Shown: piece after piece, positions 28,565 through 35,902 of the stretch
Layout of the letters: each line of letters begins with the position of its first letter
Position numbering within the stretch: position 1 is the first letter of the stretch
Source: Marmoricola sp.
GTDB lineage: Bacteria > Actinomycetota > Actinomycetes > Propionibacteriales > Nocardioidaceae
Direction: 5' to 3'
Assembly (NCBI GenBank): GCA_025964775.1
Contig: JAOPYE010000037.1
Location: 154,600-218,599, forward strand
DNA: 64,000 nucleotides
Made by a program: the position numbers and the translations under genes
Notes under the pieces: generated by a model
What the model saw: the letters and a program-made list of their open reading frames with translations, nothing else
Told to the model about the DNA's origin: nothing
The model's database searches: none

Positions 28565-28582
28565 TGAAACGTGTTCTAGGGT
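28565..28582 (+). promoter_or_regulatory. KstR-type operator overlapping a leaderless promoter
   Basis: TGAAACGTGTTCTA (28565-28578) matches the KstR consensus TnnAACnnGTTnnA at every fixed position. It overlaps a -10 hexamer TAGGGT (28577-28582) that is 6 nt from the ATG of the hydratase/isomerase gene. KstR represses cholesterol-catabolism genes in mycobacteria and rhodococci and is relieved by steroid-CoA esters. Confidence 0.6.
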
Positions 28583-28588
28583 CGGCCC

Positions 28589-29374
28589 ATGGGACTCCTC
28601 ATCCACGACGAAAACCGGGTCCGCACGCTCACCCTGGACCGCCCGGACGCACTGAACGCCTTCAACGAGGCGCTGTACGACGCCACTGCCAAGGCCCTCC
28701 TCGACGCCGCGACCGACCCAGGGGTGGCCGTGGTCCTGCTGACCGGCAACGGGCGCGCCTTCAGCGCCGGCACCGACCTTCTCGAGATGCACGAGCTCGC
28801 CACCAACCCGGAGTTCGAGCGCGGCGAGCACGGCTTCCTCGGACTGCTCGATGCGCTGGTCGCCTTTCCGAAGCCCCTGATCTGCGCGGTCAACGGGGTG
28901 GGGCTCGGCATCGGCGCGACGATCCTCGGCTACGCAGATCTGGCCTTCATGTCGACCGCAGCGAAGCTCAAGTGCCCGTTCACCAGTCTCGGTGTGGCTC
29001 CCGAGGCTGCCTCCAGCCTGCTGTTCCCGCGGCTGATCGGTCAGCAGAACGCCGCCTGGGTGCTCCTCTCGGCGGAATGGATCAGTGCCGCCGAGGCTCA
29101 CGAGATGGGTCTGGTCTGGAAGGTCTGCGAGCCAGATGATCTGCTCCCGGAGGCCCGGCGGCACGCAGAGCTCCTGGCTGCCCGCCCGATCTCCAGCCTG
29201 ATGGCGGTCAAGCGCACGATGCTCGAACCGATCCGGGCCGAGATCGCTGCTGCCCGCGCGCGCGAGAACGCCAGCTTCGCCGAGCTCATGGGCAGTCCGG
29301 CCAACCTCGAGGCCCTGACCGCCTTCGCCGAGGGCCGGCAGCCGGACTTCACCAACCTGCCCGAAGGCTGGTGA
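28589..29374 (+). CDS. Enoyl-CoA hydratase/isomerase family protein
   Basis: Crotonase-fold enzyme, 261 residues. Oxyanion-hole residues lie in RAFSAGTDLLEMH near residue 60 and in VNGVGLGIGATILGYADLAF. The catalytic-region glutamate sits in FTSLGVAPEAASSLLFP, a PE-x-x-SS pattern seen in peroxisomal-type delta3,delta2-enoyl-CoA isomerases rather than two-Glu hydratases, so isomerase activity is a real alternative. Its start overlaps nothing upstream; the KstR-type site lies at the promoter. It overlaps the downstream ligase gene (GTGA), forming a two-gene operon. Confidence 0.85.
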   Translation: MGLLIHDENRVRTLTLDRPDALNAFNEALYDATAKALLDAATDPGVAVVLLTGNGRAFSAGTDLLEMHELATNPEFERGEHGFLGLLDALVAFPKPLICAVNGVGLGIGATILGYADLAFMSTAAKLKCPFTSLGVAPEAASSLLFPRLIGQQNAAWVLLSAEWISAAEAHEMGLVWKVCEPDDLLPEARRHAELLAARPISSLMAVKRTMLEPIRAEIAAARARENASFAELMGSPANLEALTAFAEGRQPDFTNLPEGW

Positions 29375-31026
29375 GCGGCGTGGCCGTCGAGTTCAACCTG
29401 TCCCGGGTCTTCTCCACGGTGGCCGACGCCGTTCCCGACCAGGAAGTCCTCGTGTGGCGCGATCGCCGGCTCACCTACGGTGCCATGGAACAGCGGATCG
29501 ACGGCGTCGCCCACTACCTGGCCGTCCAGGGCCTGTCCCGACACACGCCACGAGCAGAGCTGGCCGGCCACGAGATCGGCCAGGACACCGTCGGGCTGTA
29601 CCTGCGCAACGGCAACGAGTACCCCGAAGCGATGCTGGCCGCCTACCGAGCCGGCGCCGTCGCCTTCAACATCAACTACCAGTACGTCGAGGAAGAGCTG
29701 ATCTACCTCCTCAACGACGCCGCTGCGGCGGCTGTGGTCTTCCACGCCGAGTTCGCGCCCCGGATGGCAGCGATCCTGGACCGTGTCCCGACCCTGCGCG
29801 TCCTGATCCAGGTCTCCGACGAGTCGGGCAACGACCTGCTGCCCGGCGCGGTCGGCTACGAGGCCATCGTCACGACGCCGGCGCCCGCCACGCCCCTGCC
29901 CGAGCCGCTGGGCGAGGACGCGTTCCTGCTGTACACCGGCGGAACCACCGGCATGCCCAAGGGCGTCATCTGGCGCCAGCAGGACGTCTACGTCGCGGCG
30001 ATGGGCGGGAGGCCGTTCGGATCCCCGGACGCCTTCACGTCGTACGAGGAGATCGCGGAGGGTGCCCGCAACGGCAACGGCGGCATCCGGCTGCTGATGA
30101 CGGCGCCGTTCATGCACGGGGCCGCACAGTGGTCCTCGTTCCACATGATCACCGGTGGCGGCACCATCGTGCTGCCCGACGACGTGACGAGCATGGACGC
30201 TGCCGGCTGGTTGCGGATCACCGAGCGCGAAAACGTGATGAGCATTCCGGTGGTCGGTGACGCGATGGCCCGGCCGCTGATCGACGAGATCGAGCGCGGC
30301 GGTTACGACCTGTCCGGACTGGCGGCGATCAGCAACGGTGGAGCGCCGATCTCCCCCGGCGTACGGCACCGCATCCACGAGGCCCTGCCGAACATCCTGA
30401 TCCTCGATGCAGTGGGCTCCTCGGAGACCGGCATCCAGATGAACCACTACTCCGCGGCCGGCGCGGAGGCGGAGACCGCAGTCTTCAATCCGGAGCCCAG
30501 CACGACGGTCGTCGACGACCTGCACATGCGGGCGCTGACGCCCGGCGACGGCGCAGGATGGCTGGCCCGTAGCGGCCTGGTCCCGCTCGGCTACCTGGGC
30601 GACGCCGCCAAGACCGCGAAGACCTTCCCGATCATCGACGGGATCCGGTACTCGGTGCCCGGCGACCGGGCCGAGCTGCTCGAGGACGGCCGGATCCGGC
30701 TGCTCGGCCGAGATGCTGTCACGATCAACTCCGGCGGGGAGAAGATCTTTGCCGAGGAAGTCGAACGTGCGATCGCTGCACACCCCGACATCAGCGACGT
30801 GATCGTCGCCGGACGGCCCTCCGTTCGCTGGGGCAGCGAGGTCGTGGCGATCGTGGCGCTGCGCGACGGAAGTACGGCGACCGACGAGGACCTTCTCGCC
30901 GAGGCTGCCCGGCACGTGGCCCGCTACAAGCTGCCGAAGGCGATCCTGCGCCGCGACTCGATCGCCCGCTCTCCCTCCGGCAAGGCCGACTACCGCTGGG
31001 CCAAGGAGCAGGCGACCGGGACCTAG
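29371..31026 (+). CDS. Acyl-CoA synthetase, FadD19-like (steroid side-chain type)
   Basis: ANL-superfamily ligase of 551 residues. P-loop LLYTGGTTGMPKGVIWR near residue 190, GSSETG near 350, hinge and C-terminal lysine in SPSGKADYRWAKEQ. The motif set, including GDAMARPLIDE and the C-terminal DYRWAKEQ, closely matches mycobacterial FadD19, which activates C24-C26 steroid side chains. Together with the KstR-type operator this makes sterol-derived acyl substrates the leading hypothesis; a general long-chain acyl ligase is the fallback. GTG start overlaps the upstream stop. Followed by a 694-bp gene-poor spacer. Confidence 0.87.
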   Translation: MSGVAVEFNLSRVFSTVADAVPDQEVLVWRDRRLTYGAMEQRIDGVAHYLAVQGLSRHTPRAELAGHEIGQDTVGLYLRNGNEYPEAMLAAYRAGAVAFNINYQYVEEELIYLLNDAAAAAVVFHAEFAPRMAAILDRVPTLRVLIQVSDESGNDLLPGAVGYEAIVTTPAPATPLPEPLGEDAFLLYTGGTTGMPKGVIWRQQDVYVAAMGGRPFGSPDAFTSYEEIAEGARNGNGGIRLLMTAPFMHGAAQWSSFHMITGGGTIVLPDDVTSMDAAGWLRITERENVMSIPVVGDAMARPLIDEIERGGYDLSGLAAISNGGAPISPGVRHRIHEALPNILILDAVGSSETGIQMNHYSAAGAEAETAVFNPEPSTTVVDDLHMRALTPGDGAGWLARSGLVPLGYLGDAAKTAKTFPIIDGIRYSVPGDRAELLEDGRIRLLGRDAVTINSGGEKIFAEEVERAIAAHPDISDVIVAGRPSVRWGSEVVAIVALRDGSTATDEDLLAEAARHVARYKLPKAILRRDSIARSPSGKADYRWAKEQATGT

Positions 31027-31101
31027 GTCATCTCGTTTGCAGGCGATCGGCCCACTGACAGCCTGCACGGGTCCGCCTAGCCTTCTCGCGAGGGAGGAAC
31101 C

Positions 31102-31229
31102 GGGCCACCAGCTACCCCACAGCGAAGGCCCGCTCCGGCGCCCCGTACCGGCTTGGACCCGCCCATGCCTGCGGGGCGCCCCCTCGTCTCAACTTTGCTG
31201 CCCCTTCGGCGTCACACCTGGTGGATCCC
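31102..31229. ncRNA. Possible structured RNA element in the spacer after the FadD19-like gene
   Basis: CCACCAG (31105-31111) can pair with CTGGTGG (31218-31224), extended by GGG/CCC after a 2-nt bulge. This encloses a 9-bp stem GGCGCCCCG (31137-31145) with CGGGGCGCC (31172-31180). Long-range closing helix plus internal stem is riboswitch/sRNA-like, but GC-rich DNA forms such pairs by chance. Strand and identity unknown. It ends ~35 bp before a 36-codon ORF. Confidence 0.25.
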
Positions 31230-31264
31230 GCTGTCTCTTGAGTGACCCCTCACCTAGGAGATCC

Positions 31265-31375
31265 ATGTCCGACGTACCCCGTCCCCCCAAGCTCGAAGCG
31301 GCCTCGCCGGGGATCGCAGGCCTCGTGCTCGAGCTCGGCCGGACGCTCGTACGACGGGCCCTGGGCCGCCCCTGA
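31265..31375 (+). CDS. Small ORF, 36 residues, unknown function
   Basis: Starts ATG 31265 with a good AGGAG Shine-Dalgarno 4 nt upstream (31256-31260). The predicted peptide begins MSDVPRPPKLEA and ends in a basic amphipathic helix LVLELGRTLVRRALGRP. No family recognised. The ribosome site is the main support; it lies in an otherwise gene-poor spacer. Confidence 0.35.
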   Translation: MSDVPRPPKLEAASPGIAGLVLELGRTLVRRALGRP

Positions 31376-31454
31376 TCCACGGGGTGTCCGAGCCCACACC
31401 CTGGGCTCTCCCGTTTCCAGGTATGCGTCGTTTTCGACCGATAAGGTCCCCTTG

Positions 31455-31529
31455 GCGCACCGACCCCCAGCGTGCGCTGCGCCGTCCCCGCGTCCGTCTC
31501 GACCCCCATCGAGATGGGCGCGGGGCGGC
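31455..31529. ncRNA. C-rich double-hairpin element, candidate small RNA
   Basis: Hairpin 1: GCGCAC (31455-31460) with GTGCGC (31472-31477), loop containing ACCCCCA. Hairpin 2: outer arms 31481-31492 and 31519-31529 (one bulged T) around an inner stem TCTCGA/TCGAGA (31497-31514) with loop CCCCCA. Two hairpins with C-run loops recall the actinobacterial 6C RNA, but the runs are five C and I cannot confirm the family. A TAAGGT hexamer at 31442-31447 could be its -10. No protein frame in the region looks real. Confidence 0.35.
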
Positions 31530-31684
31530 AATCCTGCGAAGGACCTGTCCAGACCACCCTGTGTCCGTCGCGAGTCCAGGTCGCAGGTGTCCCAGTAGTT
31601 CACTAGCGTTTCCCCCGTAGTGCATCCGGTCCACCGGCACGCCTTCTCACGGTTTCGGGGACATGACTTGTGGGGCACAACGCA

Positions 31685-31722
31685 AACCGCCCGTCCTGTG
31701 ATCAGGACGGGCGGTTCTGTTT
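31685..31722. terminator. Bidirectional intrinsic terminator downstream of AraC gene
   Basis: Perfect 14-bp stem (31685-31698 with 31703-31716), 4-nt loop, followed by CTGTTT on the plus strand and by TTTGCGTT on the minus strand. It ends at the AraC stop codon and also closes the gene-poor spacer transcribed from the left. Confidence 0.8.
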
Positions 31723-32725
31723 ACCCGAGGTCGCGGCGGTACTGCCGCGGTGTCGTGCCGAACCAGCGTCGACAAGACCTGTTCAGGGTGCTCTGCTCGG
31801 AGTAGCCCAGCAGTCCGGCGATCTGGTGAAGCTGCAGGCCCGGTTGCGCCAGATAGGCAGCTGCCTGCCGGCGCCGGGTGTCGTCGATGACGTCCTGGCA
31901 ACGAGCCGACTCCTCCGCCAGTCGGCGCTGCAGGGTCCGCGGGTGCATGGCCAGCTGCTCGGCGATCACCTCGGCGGTGCAGGCACCCGTGGGCAGCAGC
32001 CTGCGGGCGAGGTCCGCGACCCGATCCGACAGCGATACACCCGACGGGACGTACTCGGCCTCGAGGTAGCGCGTCGCGATCCGTGCGGTCTGCGGGTCGG
32101 CACTGTCGATGGGCTGGTCCGCGAGTGCAACCGGGACCTCGAAACCGCACCAGTCCTGGTCGAACCTGACCGGACAGCCGAGGGCCTCGGCGTAGGAGGC
32201 ATCTGGTCCGAGCTGACCGTGCAGGAAGGACACGGTCGCCGGGTTGGCACCAGCACCGCCGAGCAGGCGCACGATGCGGGCACCGTTGGCCATGGCCAGC
32301 TCATAGGCCTGGTGCAGCCTGGGCAAGCTCATCTCGGTGACCTCGAAGATGAAACGCAGCCTGGTCGCGTCGGGCGACGGCGCTGCCGCGAGAACAAGCG
32401 CCGGCGAATGGACGTAGAGGTAGCGCGCCACGGCACCCAGACCGTCACGGACCGTCTGGGCGTTGCGCGCGATCAGGGCAATCGGTCCGAGGATCTCCAG
32501 CCCCTGCCAGCGGGAGAGCCGCATGCTGAAGTCGGGACATTCGAGCTCCTCCGCGCTTGCCTCCAGCAGCCTGACCAGCGCTTCGAACGAGATGAAAGCG
32601 TCCTCCTGCTCTTCGATCCCGACGGGGATGTGGAAGCGATTCAGGAGCGCAGCAGGGTCGCCGCCGATCTCGTGGACGAGCTCACCGTAGCCCCACAGGT
32701 TGGTGGCGCGGATCAGGCTGCTCAC
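31721..32725 (-). CDS. AraC-family transcriptional regulator (OruR/ArgR type)
   Basis: Regulator of 334 residues: an N-terminal arabinose-binding-like AraC domain (LVHEIGGDPAALLNRFHIP, FSMRLSRWQGLEILGPIALIARNAQTVRDGL) and a C-terminal double HTH (LAMHPRTLQRRLAEE ... DDTRRRQAAAYLAQ ... IAGLLGYSEQSTLNRSCRRWFGTTPRQYRR). The same architecture recurs at 46203-47258, so the two are probable paralogues. GTG 32725 has GGAGG 7 nt upstream. A consensus promoter lies just before it; no adjacent catabolic gene is obvious, so the target is unknown. Confidence 0.88.
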   Translation of the reverse strand: MSSLIRATNLWGYGELVHEIGGDPAALLNRFHIPVGIEEQEDAFISFEALVRLLEASAEELECPDFSMRLSRWQGLEILGPIALIARNAQTVRDGLGAVARYLYVHSPALVLAAAPSPDATRLRFIFEVTEMSLPRLHQAYELAMANGARIVRLLGGAGANPATVSFLHGQLGPDASYAEALGCPVRFDQDWCGFEVPVALADQPIDSADPQTARIATRYLEAEYVPSGVSLSDRVADLARRLLPTGACTAEVIAEQLAMHPRTLQRRLAEESARCQDVIDDTRRRQAAAYLAQPGLQLHQIAGLLGYSEQSTLNRSCRRWFGTTPRQYRRDLG

Positions 32726-32745
32726 GGATCGCCTCCTGTCCGCAC

Positions 32746-32773
32746 ATGTTAAAAATCTGTCGGGTATTGCCAA
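32746..32773 (-). promoter_or_regulatory. Sigma-70-type promoter of AraC gene
   Basis: Minus strand: -35 TTGGCA (32768-32773), 16-bp spacer, -10 TAACAT (32746-32751), leading to a short leader with GGAGG. Both hexamers are near consensus for an actinobacterial housekeeping promoter. Confidence 0.65.
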
Positions 32774-32808
32774 GACTAGCGAGTCCGGGCTCCCGCACGC
32801 TTCTTCTC

Positions 32809-32997
32809 ATGAGCCAATCCCACATCGATGTGCGGCTACGTACCGCGCGCCAAGGCACCCTGCCCCGGCAAGGCTCACGACGCCCGTGGCAGGTGCTCAT
32901 GCACTACGGAAAGGACTCGAAGATGCTGCTTGAGGAACCCATCGACGACGGACTCCTGGAGTTCGGAGCACGAGTGCCCAGCAGGGCCACGGCATGA
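32809..32997 (+). CDS. Hypothetical small protein (62 residues)
   Basis: Divergent from the AraC gene. The frame from ATG 32809 is basic in its first half (SQSHIDVRLRTARQG) and acidic in its second (LLEEPIDDGLLEFG). No family recognised and no good Shine-Dalgarno; an internal ATG at 32899 or a short frame from the ATG preceded by AAGGA is possible. Its main support is the ATGA overlap with the following membrane ORF. Confidence 0.4.
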   Translation: MSQSHIDVRLRTARQGTLPRQGSRRPWQVLMHYGKDSKMLLEEPIDDGLLEFGARVPSRATA

Positions 32998-33197
32998 ACG
33001 GCGCACTGCTGAGCCAGATGATCACGAGCTTCGGCCCGGTGTTCCTGTTCATGTCCGTGCCGATCGTCATCCCGCTCCTGGCGGTGGTGTTCGGTGCGAT
33101 CGCCGACCGAGTGAGCCCGCGCCAGCACTCCGAGGTGACGCACGGACGCCAGGTCCGACGGCTCGCCACTGGCCAGCTCTCGGCGGACGTGGACTGA
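32994..33197 (+). CDS. Small single-pass membrane protein, unknown
   Basis: 67 residues with one strong transmembrane helix (FLFMSVPIVIPLLAVVFGAIA, about residues 18-38) and a basic C-terminal tail rich in Arg/His. It overlaps the preceding small ORF by 4 nt (ATGA). No family recognised. A short CG hairpin follows its stop at 33202-33215. Confidence 0.5.
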   Translation: MNGALLSQMITSFGPVFLFMSVPIVIPLLAVVFGAIADRVSPRQHSEVTHGRQVRRLATGQLSADVD

Positions 33198-33287
33198 ATC
33201 ACGCCCGTTCGGGCGGGTGCCGTTCGTCCTGATCTTCCGGGACCCCTGCCTCTGGGCCGAGGCGCTCGCGAGCGACAGTCTGGAGTC

Positions 33288-33899
33288 ATGGACAGCACCG
33301 GGACTCCGTCGGACAGCACACCGGTTCCCCAGCCTCGAACTCCCGAGCGTCATTCGTCACGGCCGTTCGTGGCCGTGGTCGGGGTCGACGACTCGAACTC
33401 CAGCGTCGATGCGCTCGTCTGGGCATTTCAACGTGCCGCCGACAACCGCTGGATCGTCGAGGTGCTCACCGTCTGGCCGATGCACGCCCCGGTTTTCGTC
33501 CACAGCGTGTCCGGCCATTTCTGCGAACCTCGATGGCAGGCAGCCCGAGCGCAGAGCAAAGCAGTCGACAAGGCCCTGGCAGCAGTCGCGGGCACCCCGA
33601 CGTTCTCCAGACGTCTGGAGAACGCAGGCGTGGTGGACGCCCTGACCGCAGCAGCCGAACATGCGGATGTGCTCGTGCTCGGCTCCGGAGGCAGGCCCGC
33701 TTCCACCGACGTCGACCACGTCGAGCACCTGGCGTGGTCGCTTCGTCAGGCGAACTCCTGTCCCGTCGTGCTTGTCCCCCGGTCGCTCGGCTTGACGACC
33801 GTCGACGCTGAGGCCGCTACTCCTCCAGAGGTTGTCCGGCAACGTCCTGGCACACGTGGGCGTGGATCTGGACGGCGAGTTTCGACACTGTTTCAGTGA
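33288..33899 (+). CDS. Universal stress protein (UspA) domain protein
   Basis: One Usp domain in 203 residues: VAVVGVDDSNSSVDALVWAFQRA at the start, VLVLGSGG and NSCPVVLVPRS at the end. The nucleotide-binding G-2x-G-9x-G-S/T motif is only partly visible, so ATP binding is uncertain. The C-terminal ~30 residues after VLVPRS are basic and lie within an 83-bp overlap with the convergent DUF1003 gene. CAGTCT is 6 nt before the ATG, a possible leaderless start. Confidence 0.78.
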   Translation: MDSTGTPSDSTPVPQPRTPERHSSRPFVAVVGVDDSNSSVDALVWAFQRAADNRWIVEVLTVWPMHAPVFVHSVSGHFCEPRWQAARAQSKAVDKALAAVAGTPTFSRRLENAGVVDALTAAAEHADVLVLGSGGRPASTDVDHVEHLAWSLRQANSCPVVLVPRSLGLTTVDAEAATPPEVVRQRPGTRGRGSGRRVSTLFQ

Positions 33900-34236
33900 G
33901 CTCGGTGTTGGCCTCGATGAGCTCCTGGAGCCTGGCCGTGTTCTCGAGGGTGTGCATGGCGACCTCGCTACTGATCGAATCCGCCCGTTTGGCGGAGATC
34001 AGCAGGATCGCGCCCTGAAGACCCGCGATGAGCGAGAGGAACAGGTTGAGCAGGATGTACGGATAGGGATCGAACCCGTGATTGCCGTTGAACGCAGCCC
34101 AGATCGCCATGAACGCGAGGAAAGCGAACACGAAGGGCCACGAGCCCATGCCGTTGCGTACGACGTCGGCGGCGATCTCGCCGGTGGTGAGCTGGTCGTG
34201 CTTGCGCACGCCCGGGTGTTCGTGCCAGCGATTCAT
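33817..34236 (-). CDS. DUF1003 family membrane protein
   Basis: 139 residues with two transmembrane helices (PFVFAFLAFMAIWAAFN and ILLNLFLSLIAGLQGAILLISA) joined by the conserved FDPYPYILLN loop, then a coiled-coil-like tail (LENTARLQELIEANTELTETVSKLAVQIHA). Shorter than typical DUF1003 proteins at the N-terminus. Function unknown. GAGG precedes ATG 34236. It is third in a row with serA and the small zinc-finger-like gene and overlaps the convergent stress protein by 83 bp. Confidence 0.85.
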   Translation of the reverse strand: MNRWHEHPGVRKHDQLTTGEIAADVVRNGMGSWPFVFAFLAFMAIWAAFNGNHGFDPYPYILLNLFLSLIAGLQGAILLISAKRADSISSEVAMHTLENTARLQELIEANTELTETVSKLAVQIHAHVCQDVAGQPLEE

Positions 34237-34282
34237 GGGTCCTCGTTTCCTGGAGCGACTACCGCCGCCGGATAGAACTGGC

Positions 34283-34585
34283 TCAAGCCCGGGGATGGCG
34301 CTCCTGGAGCCGCGCGACCGCCTGGTCGAGGAACTCCAGGCACTCAGCCTCAGCGCCTGGGTGCTTGCGGGACAGGTGGATCGTCCAGCGGTCCATGGCG
34401 CCCAGGAAGTCGTTGTCCTGACCCGAGCGGTACGTGCTCCAGCGCACCCCCGGTCGGCCTTCACACTCGACGCAGCGCACCTTGTAGACCAGCGCATCGG
34501 ACGACGAGGTCTCGACACTGACGGTGGCCAGGGGTCCTGCCTGAGCCGCTGCCCTGCGTTCGCGCGCTGCCCGGCTCGCTGTCAT
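34283..34585 (-). CDS. Small zinc-finger-like protein (DUF7848-like)
   Basis: 100 residues with a CVEC motif near residue 38, WSTYRSG, and a DRWTIHLSRKHPGA segment whose two histidines would complete a C2H2 metal site. This resembles the actinobacterial DUF7848 pattern, an assignment I cannot verify. Cytoplasmic; role unknown. It begins 9 bp after serA on the same strand, so it is probably in its operon. Confidence 0.6.
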   Translation of the reverse strand: MTASRAARERRAAAQAGPLATVSVETSSSDALVYKVRCVECEGRPGVRWSTYRSGQDNDFLGAMDRWTIHLSRKHPGAEAECLEFLDQAVARLQERHPRA

Positions 34586-34594
34586 CTGGGTCGC

Positions 34595-35788
34595 CTACCA
34601 GGTCCTCGCCCACAGGCACTGCTCGGAGCTGCGCAGCTGCTGAAGGGCTTCTGCCGGGATCGGAGCCGACACGTCGGTCACGACGTACCCGAGGTCGTCC
34701 CTCGTCGCCAGCCGCTGGCCGATGACGTTGAAGTCGCCCGACGCGAACAGCGCATTGAAGTCGGCCAGGACGCCCGGGACGCTGCGATGCAGGAAACCGA
34801 GACGGTGCCCCACGGTCAACGGGAGGGTCGCCACCGACGGCAGGTTCACCGAGAGCGCGGTGTTCCCCTCGAGCGCGAAGCCGGTGAGCTTGCCGGCGAC
34901 GAACCAGCCGATCTCGGCCTGCGCCTCCTGGGTGGACCCGCCGACGTGCGGCGTGAGGATGACGTTGTCCAGGCCGCGCAGCACCGACTCGAACTGCTCG
35001 CCCTGCACCTTCGGTTCCACCGGGAAGACGTCGACCGCCGCGCCCGCGATGTGGCCTGAGATCAGGTGCTCGCGCAGCGACGCGTAGTCCACGACCATGC
35101 CGCGCGAGGCGTTGATGAACATCGAGCGCGGCTTCATCGCCGCGAACTCCTCGGCACCGAAGAAGCCTGCGTTACCGGGGCGCCCGTCGACGTGCAGCGT
35201 GACCACGTCGGAGACGCTCAGCAGCTCCTCGAGCGACTTCATCCGTCGGGCGTTGCCGTGCGCGGGACGGTCGGTGGTGTCGAAGAAGACGACACTCATG
35301 CCGATCGCCTCGGCCACGTTGGAGAGCTGGGTGCCGATGTTGCCGTAGCCGACGATGCCCAGGGTCCGGCCGCGGATCTCGTGGCTCCCCTTGGCCGACT
35401 TGTCCCAGACGCCCTCGTGCATCCGCTGGGTCTTCTCGGTCAGCCGGCGGGCGAGCGCGATGATCTCGCCGATCACCAGCTCGACGACGCTGCGGGTGTT
35501 CGAGTACGGCGCGTTGAACACACCGATTCCACGCACTGAGGCCGCAGCCAGGTCGACCTGGTTGGTCCCGATGCAGAAGCACCCGATCGCTTCGAGCGCT
35601 GACGCCGACTCGAGCACCTTCTGCGTCACGGTCGTGTTGGAGCGGATCCCGAGCAGGCTGACGCCGTCCAGCGCCTCGACCAGCTCGGCCTCCGTGAGCG
35701 CGCCGGCGCGCACGTCCACCGCATAGCCGCGACCTTGGAGAATTTCGACTGCCGTGGGGTGGATGCTCTCGAGAACCAGGGCCTTCAT
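34595..35788 (-). CDS. serA: D-3-phosphoglycerate dehydrogenase with ACT domain
   Basis: First step of serine synthesis: oxidises 3-phosphoglycerate with NAD+. The 397-residue protein shows the IRSNTTVT substrate loop, GIVGYGNIGTQLSN nucleotide motif, catalytic Arg in NASRGMVVD, Glu in DVFPVEP and His in TPHVGGSTQEAQ. It ends in an ACT domain (about residues 325-397) for serine feedback. Architecture is the short E. coli type, not the ~530-residue actinobacterial form with an intervening domain, so it may be a second or horizontally acquired SerA. TACGGT lies 6 nt before the ATG (leaderless). Confidence 0.9.
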   Translation of the reverse strand: MKALVLESIHPTAVEILQGRGYAVDVRAGALTEAELVEALDGVSLLGIRSNTTVTQKVLESASALEAIGCFCIGTNQVDLAAASVRGIGVFNAPYSNTRSVVELVIGEIIALARRLTEKTQRMHEGVWDKSAKGSHEIRGRTLGIVGYGNIGTQLSNVAEAIGMSVVFFDTTDRPAHGNARRMKSLEELLSVSDVVTLHVDGRPGNAGFFGAEEFAAMKPRSMFINASRGMVVDYASLREHLISGHIAGAAVDVFPVEPKVQGEQFESVLRGLDNVILTPHVGGSTQEAQAEIGWFVAGKLTGFALEGNTALSVNLPSVATLPLTVGHRLGFLHRSVPGVLADFNALFASGDFNVIGQRLATRDDLGYVVTDVSAPIPAEALQQLRSSEQCLWARTW

Positions 35789-35902
35789 GGGATCACCGTA
35801 TTCGTCCCGGACCGGGATTCAGTACGCAGGGACTGAAACCGGACACTCGCCCCGGCGGAAAACAGATGTCGGCGCGCACCTCCCCTGTGGTTGGCTGCCC
35901 TG

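Noticed and set aside
31250..31678. 142-codon minus-strand frame in the gene-poor spacer
   Set aside because: No ribosome site, biased composition and stem-loops in the middle; does not look like a gene. The region is reported as possible RNA instead.
31027..31720. rnpB (RNase P RNA) or tmRNA in the gene-poor spacer
   Set aside because: The conserved GAGGAAAGTCC / ACAGAA core of rnpB and a tRNA-like GGTTCGATTCC end of tmRNA are not found on either strand.
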